Positions 9,620-21,616 of a DNA stretch of 41,865 bases are shown here, piece after piece. The position numbers were made by a program, and so were the translations under genes. Location: the NCBI GenBank assembly GCA_038093975.1, contig JBBPTG010000214.1:1-41865 (forward strand), written 5' to 3'. The notes below the pieces were generated by a model. It saw only the letters and a list, made by a program, of their open reading frames with translations, ran no database searches and was not told the DNA's origin. The stretch comes from Chalciporus piperatus (taxonomy: Eukaryota > Basidiomycota > Agaricomycetes > Boletales > Boletaceae). How positions within the stretch are numbered: the first letter of the stretch is position 1; every line of letters begins with the position of its first letter.

Positions 9620-10553
9620 ATGGATACCTCTGACACTGGTATGTAAATCAGGCTTTTCGATGTCGAGCTTCCATTCATTCGCTATCTTTCCCCACTGCCA
9701 TGACGCCCTTAGCTCGCGTTTTCTTCTGTTGCAATCGTCGCACCTGTCATCTTATTTCGAAGGTATAGGGCGAATTTAGGACACTCACATGTAGACGCAC
9801 AAAATTTGCGCTCTGCTCCAGTTGCTTCGACTGCTCCTCCTCGTCGCGGGAGACTACGAGGACCCGGAGACGACAACGCATCCCGGTTAGAAGCGCGCCT
9901 TCCGGCGGCGTATTCCTCCGTATCGACGCCTCCGCTGCGTACGCGGGGAAAAGCCCATGCTTCGCCCTCGTCAACGCACTTACCCCAGTCGACGAGGGTC
10001 GAGCCTTCGTTCACATCATCGGAAATCCCGACTGGCGAAGAAGATCATTTCAATGCGCCCTTGTACACCCTCAAAGCGTTTTCCATCGCCACCGCCATCG
10101 TCATCAGCAGTGCAGCAGCCACCGCAGTTGGTGTCATGTCCTATCTCGATGTTCGCGACGTGGGTTCATTCTTCCCTACCTTCTCATCTGGATAACGGTT
10201 TGATGCGCTGCTTCGTGACTGACGTCGGCCTGTAACAGACGACAGAGTTTGGTGCACGCATGCGGACGTGGGTGTCGAATACCATGCCTGTTCTTTCGAC
10301 CCAAATTTATCGGCGGCTTACACCTCGTGATTCTCTGCCTGACCTCTCCGGAGTCCCAAGTCCCGCCACGTTACAAAGCGAGGAATCTACGAGGTCTACC
10401 ACCTTTGACCATGACGAATCCGAGCAAAGGCTAGCCCATGCGTTCGACAACGGAGGTTTTGATGCGTGGGCAGAAGTTGCTGAGAGGGAGATGGAAGCTG
10501 AAATAGAAATGGAACGCTCCAGGAAGGAAAAGGAATCAAAGGCTGGTATGTGA
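9620..10553 (+). CDS. TMEM242-like small membrane protein
   Basis: The model has exons 9620-9638, 9795-10159 and 10239-10553. A six-codon first exon (MDTSDT) splices in phase to a basic Ser/Pro-rich leader. A single membrane-spanning segment APLYTLKAFSIATAIVISSA follows. The third exon continues TTEFGARMRTWVSNTM and ends in an acidic/basic coiled tail (AEREMEAEIEMERSRKEK). The pattern of one hydrophobic helix followed by a D..EF...MR segment resembles the C-terminal half of TMEM242, a mitochondrial inner-membrane assembly factor for ATP synthase. That assignment is inference from pattern. The 3' end is ambiguous: the codon before the stop overlaps a GTATGT donor, and splicing to AG at about 10609 would give a slightly longer tail. 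Confidence 0.62.
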
Positions 10554-10793
10554 GTAATGACGCGTTCGGATCGCGTTCTAGAAGGCAGATACACTATTTA
10601 CACTTGTAGACCCGTTAATATTGGTGTCCTTGGACTAGGACGACATTTTTTCTGATACATGGGGCGTCCAGGATCGTTCCTCCTTCAAGAGTTGACGGTG
10701 GCTGTGTTTATGTACACTGGTCTCAATCAGATAACAAACACTGCGATAGACCCATCTCGAATTCATGGAGTGAAACTTTGAAGAGGCGATACC

Positions 10794-13786
10794 ATGGCGA
10801 AAGGCAAAAACCCAAGTGGGCCATCAACGGCAAAGGCGGCTGCCAGAGCCCAAAAGAAAGCTAAAGCTGTTCAAAAGTCGGCACGCAAAGAGAAGAAAAG
10901 AGACACGAAATCGCAGAAAGAAGAACAAGACGATGAAGATCTGGAAGATATTCTTGAAAAAGTATGCTTTGATCGTGATTTACTATCTCATGGAAATTCG
11001 GGCCAGTTCGCGGGTTGGTCGCTCGCGGTTCCTGATCAGCGTTGTGCTTTCAGTAGATCAGACAAGAATGGGAAGCAGCACATACTGTGACAGAAGAACT
11101 CGTTGAAGGGCCCCCTAGTAGACGTGCCAATGCCACCCTGACGGCGTGTCCTAATGGAAATCACCTGTGGTGCATCGGAGGTGAGTATTTCAGCGAAGAT
11201 GGAAAAGCGGTGGGTATCCAGTTCCCCCCCAGACGCTCATTGCTTACGCGCGTCATCGGACTCGTTGTATCTTCTCGCGCGCGCATTCCTGGGCACTATC
11301 TGGTTCTTTATCTAGTACTTTTACAGTGATGTGTTCCGGTACTCTCCCGAGAAAGTAGGTTTTCATATTTCCTCGTTTTATACCGCTGACTGCCTTCATC
11401 CCATCTCCAGGATGAATGGCGGAAATTCGTCTCCCAAACATGTCCAGGTCCTCGATCTGCTCACAGCGTGGTCGCTTCTCCTGCGGGAGGGGGAAAACTG
11501 TTCCTGTTTGGTGGGGAATGATCTTATGACCAAAGCTTGCATATTTTGACGCCTTGTGCAGGTGGCGAGTTTTCGTCGTTATACCAAAACAGTTTTCATC
11601 ACTATCGTGACTTTTGGGTCTTTGATATTCCGACTCATTCATGGGAGAGAATCGAGACCAAAGTGCGGCCTAGCGCACGATCGGGCCATCGGTTGGTACT
11701 TGTATGTTTCCTTTGTTTTATCAGGTTGATGAAGCGCCAGGATGGCCATGTGGAAGCACTTCATTGTTCTGTTCGGAGGATTTTATGATCCCGGTTTCAG
11801 AAGTAAGCCATCTCTCGCCTGAACTGGCTCTTCCCCATTGACGACGTTGCATGCTACGAACAGCCCAGTACCTGAGTGATACGTGGATATTCGATACCCA
11901 AGAGTACAAATGGCGCCAAATTGAATCCAAAGATTCGGAGCGAAAACCCTCGTACGTTTCCTGCCTTGCGATATTTGAATGTCCTGCTTAGATTCCCCAT
12001 GAAGTTCACGAAGCGGTTTCTCATTCTTGCCGACGACAGACGGTATTGTTCTGCATGGTCTCGTCGATTGCTCTTCTACGTCGAAGCACGCTAACATGCA
12101 ATCGCATAGGAGGCTATTACAAAGAATATGCCAAGGGTAAACGTCCTGTCGGAGTTATACTTGACGATACCTGGTTCCTGAGGTCTGTCCTGCCTCTCTC
12201 CCCCTCCATGTAGCCCGCTGATCGCCGCTTTCGCAGGTTGACCCTCGATCCGTCTCTTCCAAATCCACTCACCCTCAAATGGGAGAAACGCAAAACCCCT
12301 CAATCGCCCCACACACCCTCAGCGCGTGCAGGCTGCACGATGGCACTTTGGTCAGCCAAGTCAATAGGCGTCATGTTTGGGGGCGTGACGGATGAGGAAC
12401 GAGGGGAGGAGGGATTAGAAAGTGTGTTCTGGAACGACTTGTAAGTGACCGCATGGTGGTTGGCGTATTTAGTATGCTGATCATTATTTGACTGAAGATA
12501 TAGCTACCAACTGACGGGAAATGGGAGATGGGTATCGATGAATCTCAAGAAACCGAAGAAGAGAGTGGGTGGTGCGAAGAAGAAACACACTCCCCCCAGT
12601 GATATACCACTCAAGCGGGCGGAGGACGAACACGAGCGTGACTCTGATGACGAGGAAACAGAGGAGACGAAGGTAAGTCCCGGTATCCGTCTTCTGATGG
12701 CGTTTACTGACTTGATCCACGCCTCCCATCGTAGCACAAAACTCAACGATCGATAGAGCCACGGGCGCCTGCTCCACAACGCGACGAGGATGTGGACCCT
12801 GACGACCCGAACTTGACGAAACCCATGCCACGCTATAACGCGATGCTTGCGGTGCTTCGTAACACACTATACATGTAAGACCCCCATTCCACCTCCTGTG
12901 TGGACGTTTGCTTACTTTCCCCAGCTATGGTGGCATCTTTGAGCTTGGTTCGCGCGAATATACTCTCGATGATTTTTATTCCATTCAACTTGACAAACTC
13001 GAGCGGTTTGTATGTCTCAAGCCCAGCGGGATCGTTATACCTACCGAGGCTGAGGAGAGCAGTGATGACGAGGACGACAGTGATGGGAGTGACGAAGATG
13101 ACGAGGACGAAGAAAGCGAAGGAGATATGGGCTCGGAAGATGAGGAAGAAAAGAAGCGAAAGAAAGGGAAAGGGTTAGGGAAGAAAGGGAAGAAACCAGA
13201 GGTGGAGGAGAGCGAGGAAGAACCAGAAATAGAGACCGCGGCCGTCGTGGCTGAAAATCCACCCGAGGAGGTACACGTACTACTCTCCGATATAGTTTAC
13301 ATGCTCACCCTTGCGACCACAGGCAAATCTACGCGCTAAAGCGACTGCATTCATGGGCGTCGATGCGAAAGATTCTACCAGGTCTGCAGAGGACGTTATC
13401 AGTACGCCCGCTCCTGGAGAAACGTTGGCTGTATTTTACGCACGCTCTCGTACGTACCTACTTGAACTCGTCTCCGTCGAAAGCGACTTGCTGAGACATT
13501 GTGTCAGGCGAGTACTGGGCACAGAAAGCCCATGATGCGAGCGATAGTCGGGGTAAACAACTCCGACGGGATGGATTCGGGCTCGCGGAGGCACGCTATG
13601 GTGAGTGCTCTGTAACGTGATTGTTATGCGAGCACTGAGCTGTTCTGATTAGCTGAATATAAACCGATCTTGGAGGAGGTGGAGAAGATCCTGGCGGAAG
13701 CAGGCTTGGATGAGGATGAATTGAAAGTGCAAGCGATGCGGGACGTCACAGGTGTTGGCGCTGGGCAGAGTCGTAACCGCCGCTGA
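10794..13786 (+). CDS. kelch repeat protein, KLHDC4/Kel3 family
   Basis: Sixteen exons in consistent phase encode about 692 residues: 10794-10961, 11057-11209, 11316-11354, 11411-11510, 11562-11691, 11741-11802, 11864-11951, 12005-12057, 12110-12182, 12237-12440, 12504-12672, 12735-12874, 12925-13270, 13323-13449, 13508-13600 and 13653-13786. The N-terminus is Lys/Ala-rich (MAKGKNPSGPSTAK...). Kelch blades follow with double-Gly motifs: CIGGEYF, LFLFGGEF, IVLFGGFYDP, IVLHGGYY, GVMFGGV and YIYGGIFELG. A long acidic stretch rich in Asp/Glu (about 520-600) precedes a conserved C-terminal YARSREYWAQ and a coiled tail ending in GQSRNRR. This order matches yeast Kel3 and human KLHDC4, whose molecular role is poorly defined. 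Exon 5 ends with a GTTGGT donor, and exon 3 is only 39 nt. Confidence 0.9.
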
Positions 13787-14073
13787 TGCGGACGAGTTCG
13801 AGTAGCAATTCTCCAGTGCAGCATCGCTGATTTGATCCAAAAGATAATACTTTTACTGCACACACTATATAGTGCTAGCATCAATATGATTTTGAGCAAC
13901 CTTCCTCTTTTGGTGATCGACCTGGACCAGTGTTTGCGTTTGACACCACTGGCATTGCGAGTCCGACCACTGGACACGACTTCGTGGTACGTCTTGACTC
14001 ACCCTAACACCTTGTGCGAGTCCAAACCCTGAACCCTCTCAAGTACTAGGCTGTGCAAGGCATATCGACCAAC

Positions 14074-14617
14074 ATGAGCACTTCTCTCGCTGGAACTTCG
14101 GGTACATCTCAGGGCTCCTCTTCAAGTTCAAGCGCATTCGCTGCTTCGACATCGGGGACGCATACAACACACGGTCACGTATCAATGCCACCAGAACTCG
14201 AACAAACCCTTGCTCTCCTCTCCGCGCATCGCTCCGTCTTAGGCTATCTGCTTCTTTCGAGGGGAGACCAAGTATCCATAATCAGGCATTCAGGCGTCGT
14301 GTTCGAGGGCGAGCAAGGGAGGAAATACGCAAGCGTCATCGGCAGAATCGTCGAGAGCGTACAAGCGGGATTGGAGGAAGTGAGTGGAGAGGAGAACGAC
14401 GGAGTACGTCGCCACAGCTGCATCACCGCTATTGATCACATCATTTACTTACCATCAACCAGGATCATATTCGATTTATGAGAATCAGAACAAAACGACA
14501 CGAATTGATGATCTCGCCTGGTGCGTTTTGCTTCGTGTATAGAGCGGGGAAACGCTGAGCGAGATTGGCACAGACGACCGGTTTTTGCTGGCAGTCCTAC
14601 ATGATCCCGCGACATAA
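14074..14617 (+). CDS. roadblock/LC7 dynein light chain family protein
   Basis: Exons 14074-14403, 14463-14520 and 14574-14617 give 143 residues. After a Ser/Thr-rich leader of about 50 residues the roadblock/LC7 fold is visible: an N-terminal helix (PPELEQTLALLSAHRSVLGY), a strand with SRGDQVSIIRHSGV, a long helix (GRKYASVIGRIVESVQAGLE) and the paired strands DHIRFMRIRTKRHELMISP and DDRFLLAVLHD. Family members dimerise as dynein light chains or as Ragulator/MglB-like GTPase regulators. The common length is about 100 residues, so the low-complexity leader is an extension. It lies 287 bp after the kelch gene on the same strand and converges with the reductase gene. Confidence 0.85.
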
Positions 14618-14830
14618 ACGAGACGAATGCCGTGTTTATCTTCCTCTTCCTCGTATCTGTATTCTTAGGATTTTATTTTGCATAATTCAGGTCTCCTTGG
14701 AGTGCGGTTGTTGCTACGAATACAAAAAGGTACACCATACACCGATAACCCATACCTCTTGCGATGAGTCCCTTAACTGTGTCCACGGATCACCTTTGGC
14801 GCGTAGCTGTGGACGATAGTCAGTTCCGGG

Positions 14831-16081
14831 TCACCGCAATAACTTGGAGAACACGCACGGTTCTTCGAGGTACGCTACTTCCTCGGGCGTCAACTCGATA
14901 CCAGTGACAATACTCTCCTTCAACCTCTGGATGGAGTTGACGCCAACAATGGGACTGGCGACTTTTTGGCCAACCCAGGCGAGTGCGATCTGGCCCATTT
15001 TAACACCCTTTTTTGTTGCCAATTCCTCCACGCGGTTAACGATGGTCGTGTCCGACTCGGAGAGCTTCTTCTCGAATATGGTGCCCTTGGCAGAGTTGAG
15101 ACGAACAGATTCCACGCCGACTGGGCGGGCGAGGTCTCCCGCTGCGAGTGGTGCCCATGGAATGACACCGATGCCGTTGAATTTACAGTAAGCCAGCATT
15201 TCGCGCTCCTGTGCTCTGTCAGAAGGTGCAAGCGGGAGAGGTCATGTGAACTACATACTTCTTCGCGGTAAAGTAGCGAGTACTCGTCTTGCATGCTGAC
15301 AAACTTGGTCCAGCCGTTCTTGCTGGCGACTTCGTTGAGATGGGCGAATTGCCAGCAGCGCATAGAGCTCGCGCCGATGTAGCGAACTTTACCGCTCTGG
15401 ACGAGGTCATGGAGTGCCTTCATGGTCTCTTCGGCGGGTACCTCTGAGTCATAACGGTGGATTTGGAGGAGGTCCAGGTAAGGAGTCTCGAGGCGAGCGA
15501 GCGAAGCTTCGACGGCGTTGAAGATAGCTGCACGGGAGAGACCCGATTGGTTGATATACTTGGGCAGTTTGTCGAGTCCAGGCACAGTGCTCGAGCGAGT
15601 GCCAAGGTCATCGGCGACGAGACCGAAGCACTTGGATGCGACCACGATCTGGTGTCTGGGGATTTGGTACTGGACGAGAGTGTGAGATGACGATGGGCAG
15701 TGGCCGAGATCACGGTAAAGAGTACCTTTTGCATAAACCTTGCTACGAGACGCTCGGATTCACCGTTTGAGTATACGTTTGCAGTGTCGAAGGTGTTAAT
15801 ACCGAGGTCCCATGCGGCTTTCATAATTTCCAGGGAAGGTTCCTCGTCGAGGACCCATGGCTAATGAGCGGAATGAAACACAAGTCCATTACTTGGCGCC
15901 GCGGGGAAGATGGTTGGCATACGCACGCTCCATTTCGGTGAACCAAAGCTCATGGCTCCCAGCTTGCGCATTCTGTCAGGGCCCATGCATCCATGTCAAG
16001 TTTGCACAGACTTACGATAGGGACGGAGACCCGAAGGCCTGACTTGCCGAGCATGCGGTACTCAACGGTGGGCGTAGACAT
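14831..16081 (-). CDS. aldo/keto reductase
   Basis: Exons 16081-16016, 15962-15927, 15860-15726, 15669-15259 and 15208-14831 encode 341 residues. The product is a (beta/alpha)8 NADPH-dependent reductase. The catalytic tetrad is intact: Asp59 and Tyr64 in FDTANVY, Lys92 in VVASK and His150 in LLQIH. The family signature LGAMSFGS lies at about 23-30, and the segment IALAWVGQKVASPIVGV near the C-terminus matches the cofactor-binding region. The nearest types are the versiconal-hemiacetal-acetate-reductase-like or yeast Ypl088w-like fungal reductases. No secondary-metabolism cluster genes adjoin it, so a general carbonyl-reducing role is as likely. The 12-codon second exon needs the acceptor CGCAAG|CTGGG; an upstream AG would break the frame. 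Confidence 0.92.
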
Positions 16082-16879
16082 GATGGGAAAGAGATAGATG
16101 TTCGCCGAGAGAAAGTGTTTGGGGGGTGAGTACCGATGTTCTCGTATTTATGCTGCCCCAGGACAAGTGATCTTATCTTATGACCCCGTGACAGATTTGC
16201 GAGCACCCGGTGGGTGGGCGCTAACTTCTAAGATTAGGATAGAATCAAGTAGTAGTGACAGCCTGTGTCAGCTGGTAAGTATCAACGATCGATAACCGAG
16301 ACCATGCGTATTTCCTAGGGTATTTCCGAGAAACCTCCCCAGTGATCGATGGAGAGCGGTGTTCCGCTGGGGGGGAAGTGGAGTACATTTGTGGTACACT
16401 TTGTTGACTATGCGACGGACATAGTCTCCTTCGTTTCTAGCACATCGCCCCTGCTAGGACTTGTGGTACTGGCAGTGACTTAGGTAAGCCGACTGCATGG
16501 AGCGGTAGCAACTCGACGTGTTGCTGTTCTCATCATCAAATTCGTTCAACGCTCGTTTCCAGGAACGTTGTCGGTCCCTTGAAGTTCCTTCTGACTCTTT
16601 TTTGCTGGTTGTTGTGTAGTTGTTTCAACCGTGGAAGGTCCCGTTATCGGAGTGGAACAACACTAGCAGTAAGCGACAATCATTTCATGTCTGTTGTGTT
16701 CAAGTTGTGTTGATCTGTTTATCCTCGAACTTGCTTGACGACTTCTCATACGACCTTATCAACGAAATCAACGCCTGGCGTGATACCCAGTAGTACCCCA
16801 AAGGATATCCTACGTCCACGTACAAGTTACCCGACGCGTCCGTTCCTCTTCTCCTGATTTCTCCGACTCGCAACGACAA
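16082..16879. promoter_or_regulatory. divergent intergenic region, reductase / CHS7
   Basis: This 798-bp spacer holds the 5' regions of the leftward reductase gene and the rightward CHS7 gene. No open frame with a family signature is present. The minus-strand frame over 16700-16996 is antisense to the first CHS7 exon. No clear TATA box was found. Confidence 0.5.
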
Positions 16880-18195
16880 ATGCGCTTCGGCGACTTCTCG
16901 ACGCTTTGCTCCCAAGTTCCATCGTACTCCTGGTGTAACCTCTTTTACCGTCAGGTGCGTCGCGTTGAACCCTCTAGATCCCGGCGACACCATCAATGTC
17001 CTTGATTAGGTGCTTAACAATGACGCTGCACTCCTCACTGGCTTGTCCGCAAATTCGACCACCGCTCCTGTCGGTGTGAACCCAGTGTGCGGAATACCAC
17101 TGGTGACTACGAATGGGTCTCTTGGAAACATCGCCAACATCATTGTCTGCGCTCTAAGCGTACTTTTAGTTGCTGCTCTCATAGTATTTGCTGGTCGGAG
17201 GAAAGCAGCAGTTGGTGCGTTTTCTTTCGTTCGGTCCTTTATCTCTCTCCTCTGTCCTCGCAGAGTCTTTCACTCATTCATATCGGACCCCCCACCGCAT
17301 CCCAATTAATCAATTTTTTTAGGACGCTCTGAGATACGCGTGTTTTTCGGTTTATACATTCTGACGTTGATATTCCAAATTGTAACAAACGGTTCCGTCC
17401 TCCAACAAGGCACAAAAGGCTTGGTCATTGTCACTGCTATCCATGCCGCCCTAGTCGCTACTCTCTTTTGGACCTTGCTGGCCAATGCTATCGTAGCGAC
17501 ACAGATCGTTGAGGATGGCACACTCAGTTCCTTCATAGTAAGTCCCCCTTAATTCAAGGCGACTTTATTTGTTTACTTGATCGTATGTAGCCATTCTCCA
17601 TCATCGGTATTTTCTTCTTCGTCGCGACCACGTATATATCCCTCGATATCGCGCTTCACTTCACCAATACCTTTGGCCCTTCGAATCCGCAACAAGCGCT
17701 CAGCAGCATACCACTTTTTGTTCTGACCAGCATATGGCCCGGAGCGTACGTGTCCACCTCAAACGAACCTGCGTCCCCATGTATTAACGTGGCAGATGTC
17801 ACAGCGCTGTTCTTATCTATCTCGCCGTTATGTTGTATGTTGTGCTCGGTGTCCTGAATGAGGTCAGACCTCTGTGGTATTACTTGATATCCACCTTCCT
17901 TTTCGTCCTCAGCCAACTGGACTACTTCCTCCTGAATAAAGTCATATGTCAGGTACGTCATCATGTCATACATTCACAAGTAATGCGGTGCTTAATAGCA
18001 CAACCGTCTCCAGGGTTCGTCGATGAAAGTCGACGGTTCCTTCATTGCGACTATATTAGAGACTGCAGCAGTTGTCGTGCTATATTACGGATGGCGTGGC
18101 ATTACAGAGGGTGCGTTAACGAAATGATTGCCATGCACCTCGCATCGCTGACGGAAATGACAGAGGATTGGGACGTTGACTACTACCCTTCATAA
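16880..18195 (+). CDS. CHS7: CHS7-type chitin synthase export chaperone
   Basis: Seven exons (16880-16954, 17010-17214, 17323-17537, 17591-17745, 17796-17952, 18014-18110, 18164-18195) in continuous phase encode 311 residues. The N-terminus MRFGDFSTLCSQVPSYSWC is the typical Chs7 opening (FGDF..LC......WC). It is followed by about seven hydrophobic segments, including IANIIVCALSVLLVAALIVF, FFGLYILTLIFQIV and the VLNEVRPLWYYLISTFLFVL block. The conserved LLNKVICQGSSMKVDGSF region and the ending GWRGITEEDWDVDYYP agree with the family. In yeast, Chs7 is an ER membrane protein needed for folding and exit of the chitin synthase Chs3. The first exon is only 25 codons, so a start at GTG 17010 would miss it. 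It diverges from the reductase gene. Confidence 0.93.
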
Positions 18196-18995
18196 CCATG
18201 CAAAAACGTTGTAAGAGGCGAGCTGTAATTTGCTGTGTTGTCGACGCTTGCCTGGGACTCGAGCGTTATCATGTGTTTTTTTACTTTCTTGTCTTTCATC
18301 GCGATACTCGACTCGACTCATGGTGTTCACTTTCCTTGATCCGACCCCATCGAACCTTGCAGGTTTCTTTCTGAAATCTCCTCGTGTTGTCCCTGCCCAC
18401 CTTGCTGACTCCCGCCGACCCTGGCTCACGCGTGCGCGAAATTGAAGGATTAGTGGGTGGGTTTCTGGTTATTTATAGAGACCTCCCATCATGGAGGCAG
18501 AACGTTTTAGCAGTTTGTGTACATATACCATTATTTCCACTTGCATATCCCCAAGGACAATCTTCTAGACGGTCTAACGGATACTACTTATTGTATCCTG
18601 CGTCGTCGATCATACCTTCTGGCTTGGACAGCAATCGATATCACTCGCAAAGACTCCAACGCAGTGCAGCATGTATCAGTTATTACGCTACGGATACAAG
18701 TTTGTTGTCATGACCAAATGTTGAGGAAAGAACATGTAGGAATTGTGTAGGGATCCAAAGAAAGCGCTCGGTGATCCGATAGCACGAGACAACAACAAAG
18801 TCAAGGGCCCCGAGCTTGTGAAAAAACGGGCTGGCGGGATTGGGCAACCACCTCGTGCTGGATGGCGAAAAGTAAAGTAATGTGAAAAAAAAAGGGGACA
18901 CTCCTGAGTCCTGAGTCCTGAAAGCCCTGCTCTGTTTCTGTCCCAACAAGTTCAACTTGAAGTAGTAATATACAAGGGCACGAAAAGAAGGAAAA
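18196..18995. other. spacer between convergent genes, no gene seen
   Basis: The 800-bp interval lies between the 3' ends of CHS7 and the Ser/Pro-rich gene. Short frames at 18230-18750 overlap in several phases with no family signal. CTGAGTCCTGAGTCCTGA near 18904-18921 is a small tandem repeat. Confidence 0.45.
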
Positions 18996-20372
18996 TCAAT
19001 CGTCGTCATCGAGATTTAAATTAGGGATATATCGCTGTTTGATGATGGGCGTGACTTCGATGCATACCCAACCATCCGTGTCAGAGGCCGACCGTCTACG
19101 GGGAAGCGTCACGAACTTTAGGTTGTATCTCGTGCTCTTCAAAGGGGATGTCGGCGGGGACGTCGTCGTCGTAGGGGGCTGATTGGTGCCCCGGGCCATG
19201 AACAGACCTCCGCTCCGAGTCTGTGCTCCGGGGGCATTTGGACTGGTGGTGGTGGTGGTGGTGGTCGCGGGATCGAGACCACAGGGTGGTCGCCGTTTAC
19301 GAAGACGCCGGCGTGGCATACTAGTAGATGGACACGAAGAAGATCCAGACGTACATTCAGTCTGGCTTCGTTCTGGTGCCCGAGAAACCGGAGGCGGCGG
19401 CATGCTGGTTGCCAGTCTGGTCGCACTCTGCAAACCATTCAAGGCCACATCGACGTAAGTTGATATGGACGTCGTCGTTGTCGAGAAACGGGATTTCTGG
19501 ACAAGGGAAAAAAAAAAGGGGGGGGGGGGGGGAGAACCGATTCTCATGAGTTTCGTGCAACGCAACGCAAACCGTTTTGAGCTTTGACTTACGAGGTAGT
19601 TGGTATGTCGGCTCGCAGCGCACGACTCGTTCTCAGAATGATACGCATCGAGCATCAGGTCCGACCTCAGCCGGAGTCTCCCGAAGGATGATGGAGTCCT
19701 CCTTCCGGACTCCATTTCCAGGCGATCTATGCAAGATAGCTGGAGCGACCGCTTTGGTTTCAGATCCACGTCGTGTGAATACACGTCCAAACCATCGAAT
19801 GTCGAGGACGCGCGTGCCTGCAGACATTTCGTGGCAGCTGCCTTGCACGCGAGTTGCTCTTTAGACTCGCGAGGGGGGCGATGTAGAAAGACTTTGAGGG
19901 CGTCCTGGAACGTGGTCAGTGTCGCAGTGTTTTCTCCCATCGTTGTGTCCGTATCTGTGTCTCCATTGGCGGAAATGAACTGCGAGCGGTCATCTTCGTC
20001 AACAACGTCAGGGTGGGGCGGCACGCCTGATAAGCTTTCGGATTCTAAGAGGGATGCCCCAGAAAATGTGACCATCCCTTCCTCAGGGTCCCATAGTGCA
20101 GCGAAAGTCAAAGCAGTCTTGGGAGGTACGATCTCTGACCAACGGTTGAGGTGGGTGCTGTCGCTGGACGTGTTACTGGACGAATGGTCCAGCGAGAGAC
20201 AAAGCTATTGGGTCAGGGGAAAACGGATAAACGATGGGACCTGATGTATGGCGCCGGTGCCTTACTTTATTCCTTCCACGAGTCGAACACATACTACGTG
20301 CAGACCGACTCAAGGTCCTGAGTTCGTGTCGAATGGCGAGCAAACGCTGACGAGTTTCTTGGAGTTGGGAGA
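18996..20372 (-). CDS. Ser/Pro-rich hypothetical protein, 5' end unresolved
   Basis: I do not recognise the family. Supported exons are 20372-20266 (start uncertain; an acceptor TCTCCAG is used), 20204-19593 and 19496-18996. The first exon reads as a helical QLQETRQRLLAIRHELRTLS. The second contains PPKTALTFAALWDPEEG and a helical LKVFLHRPPRESKEQLACKA. The last is Thr/Pro-rich with basic patches, has RYNLKFVTLPRRRSASDTDG and WVCIEVTPIIKQRYIPNL, and ends in an Asp-rich tail. The second intron carries an exceptional homopolymer tract and is a multiple of three, so the frame stays open across it. The RRRSAS/SDTD segment looks like a phosphorylation site. No ATG was assigned; upstream exons may extend towards 20700. 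Confidence 0.55.
19510..19533. repeat. poly-A / poly-G homopolymer tract
   Basis: On the + strand about 10 A are followed by about 16 G with no interruption. On the coding (minus) strand this is a poly-C then poly-T run directly before TCCCTTGTCCAG, where it serves as an extreme polypyrimidine tract of the predicted intron 19592-19497. G16 could also form a quadruplex on the + strand. Confidence 0.8.
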
Positions 20373-21072
20373 CTGGAGAGAAAGAGCACCCAAGGATGGA
20401 ACGAAGGAGGACCGTTGGATTGGGGTGATGGACGTCGGTGAATCCTATGCCTAGACAAGGGCGAGAGGTACGAGAGCTGGCCCAAGGAAGGGCAAGAGAG
20501 CGCTCGGGATGATCAAAGTTTTATGGGAGATGCCTGTAGACTGCACCCTGCTCCTCGTGTATCAGAAGAGTCGACATACCGGGAAATGTACTTCTTCTGT
20601 GGGAAGACTCTCTGACGGAGGACTCACGTCGTCCAGCCGCAGGCCAGGATTTGTGGTCACGTGCACGACTCATCTCTGGATCTCATCTCTGTTGGATCCG
20701 TGGCCTTGCCATGTCCCCATGTTGCACGTTGGGGCCCCAGTACTGCAATGCACTGAGAAACTGTTCGACCCTCGCAGGCCCCCGTGGGATTGAGTGGGTG
20801 TTAAATCGGTGATACCATCTTTAAGGGAGAGCACTTCTCGTCATGAACGCCGACTATGCGGTGGGCGGGTAAACGCCGAACATAACATTGACCATGGATA
20901 GATGTAACGTTCCTCATACTTACATAGGATGGGGTTTTCACGCGATTAGAATCGATCCGGAAACGTCTCTGTTGAAAGGCTAATCAGAGGCTGAAGACGT
21001 AATGACCATGTAAGAACTGACCAACACAAAGAAGAAATCAAGCCCACTCCATACTCCATACTGAACTCACCC
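20373..21072. other. spacer without recognised gene
   Basis: This interval probably includes the 5' region of the Ser/Pro-rich gene. Plus-strand frames at 20248-20454 and 20509-20793 have no family signal. It contains several GTATGT/AG pairs on the minus strand that could bound missed 5' exons, but I could not choose among them. Confidence 0.35.
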
Positions 21073-21517
21073 ACACCCCGTAACCGGCTCGAATATCCAA
21101 GATCGTCCCCCGAAGTGCGTTCAAGCTACCGATGACCGCCGCTTTGATTTCTCCTTGTGCAACGACCTTGTGGCGCAATCGTGATTGGCTCGAAGATGAT
21201 ATGCTTCGTCTTCGCGTAGATCTCACGGAAGGTAGCAATTATCCCAATACTGAAAGCATTGAGCCCGGAAGAATCGACAATATGGTACGAACCGTTTTGA
21301 AGGACCATCCGTGCACCGATGATTGGGTTTTATGAGAGCGTTTCCTCCTCGAGCTCTTCGAACCAACCCTGAAAAACACTGAGTAAACGCAAGTCAGGCG
21401 ACTCAGTGTGCTTCCTCTGTTCGTCTCCGACACAAAATACAACGCACCTTCTTACATGCAGGGGTGAAGTTGGGAGGGTTATTACCACCCAGTACTGTAA
21501 CGGTATCGATGAATCCT
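21073..21517 (-). pseudogene. relic of a mitochondrial elongation factor G-like gene
   Basis: On the minus strand, GGNNPPNFTPACKK (21450-21500) is followed, after an intron with GTGCGT donor and TTTTTCAG acceptor, by GWFEELEEETLS, a TAA stop at 21330-21332, and then [20 protein letters not shown] and [15 protein letters not shown]. After a frame change [15 protein letters not shown] follows. This is the order of EF-G domains IV-V: GGN.P..F.PA, ..G..MVL.DG.YH.VDSSE, FREA, ILEPI, VIG.LN.RRG.I. The internal stop, the frameshift and the absence of the GTP-binding half make it a decayed copy. The retained intron argues for a DNA-level duplicate and against a processed pseudogene. Confidence 0.68.
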
Positions 21518-21616
21518 TGTCGTTGACAGCGAGGGAGACATACCTCGGGATATCCTCGGAGGTACTCTAGGGTGTAAGCCAGTTGAAAGTGGTAGACAAC
21601 ATCAACTACGTCATTC

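Noticed and set aside
16700..16996. 98-residue minus-strand frame
   Set aside because: Antisense to the first CHS7 exon (MRFGDFSTLC on the plus strand), which is supported by family sequence and correct splicing.
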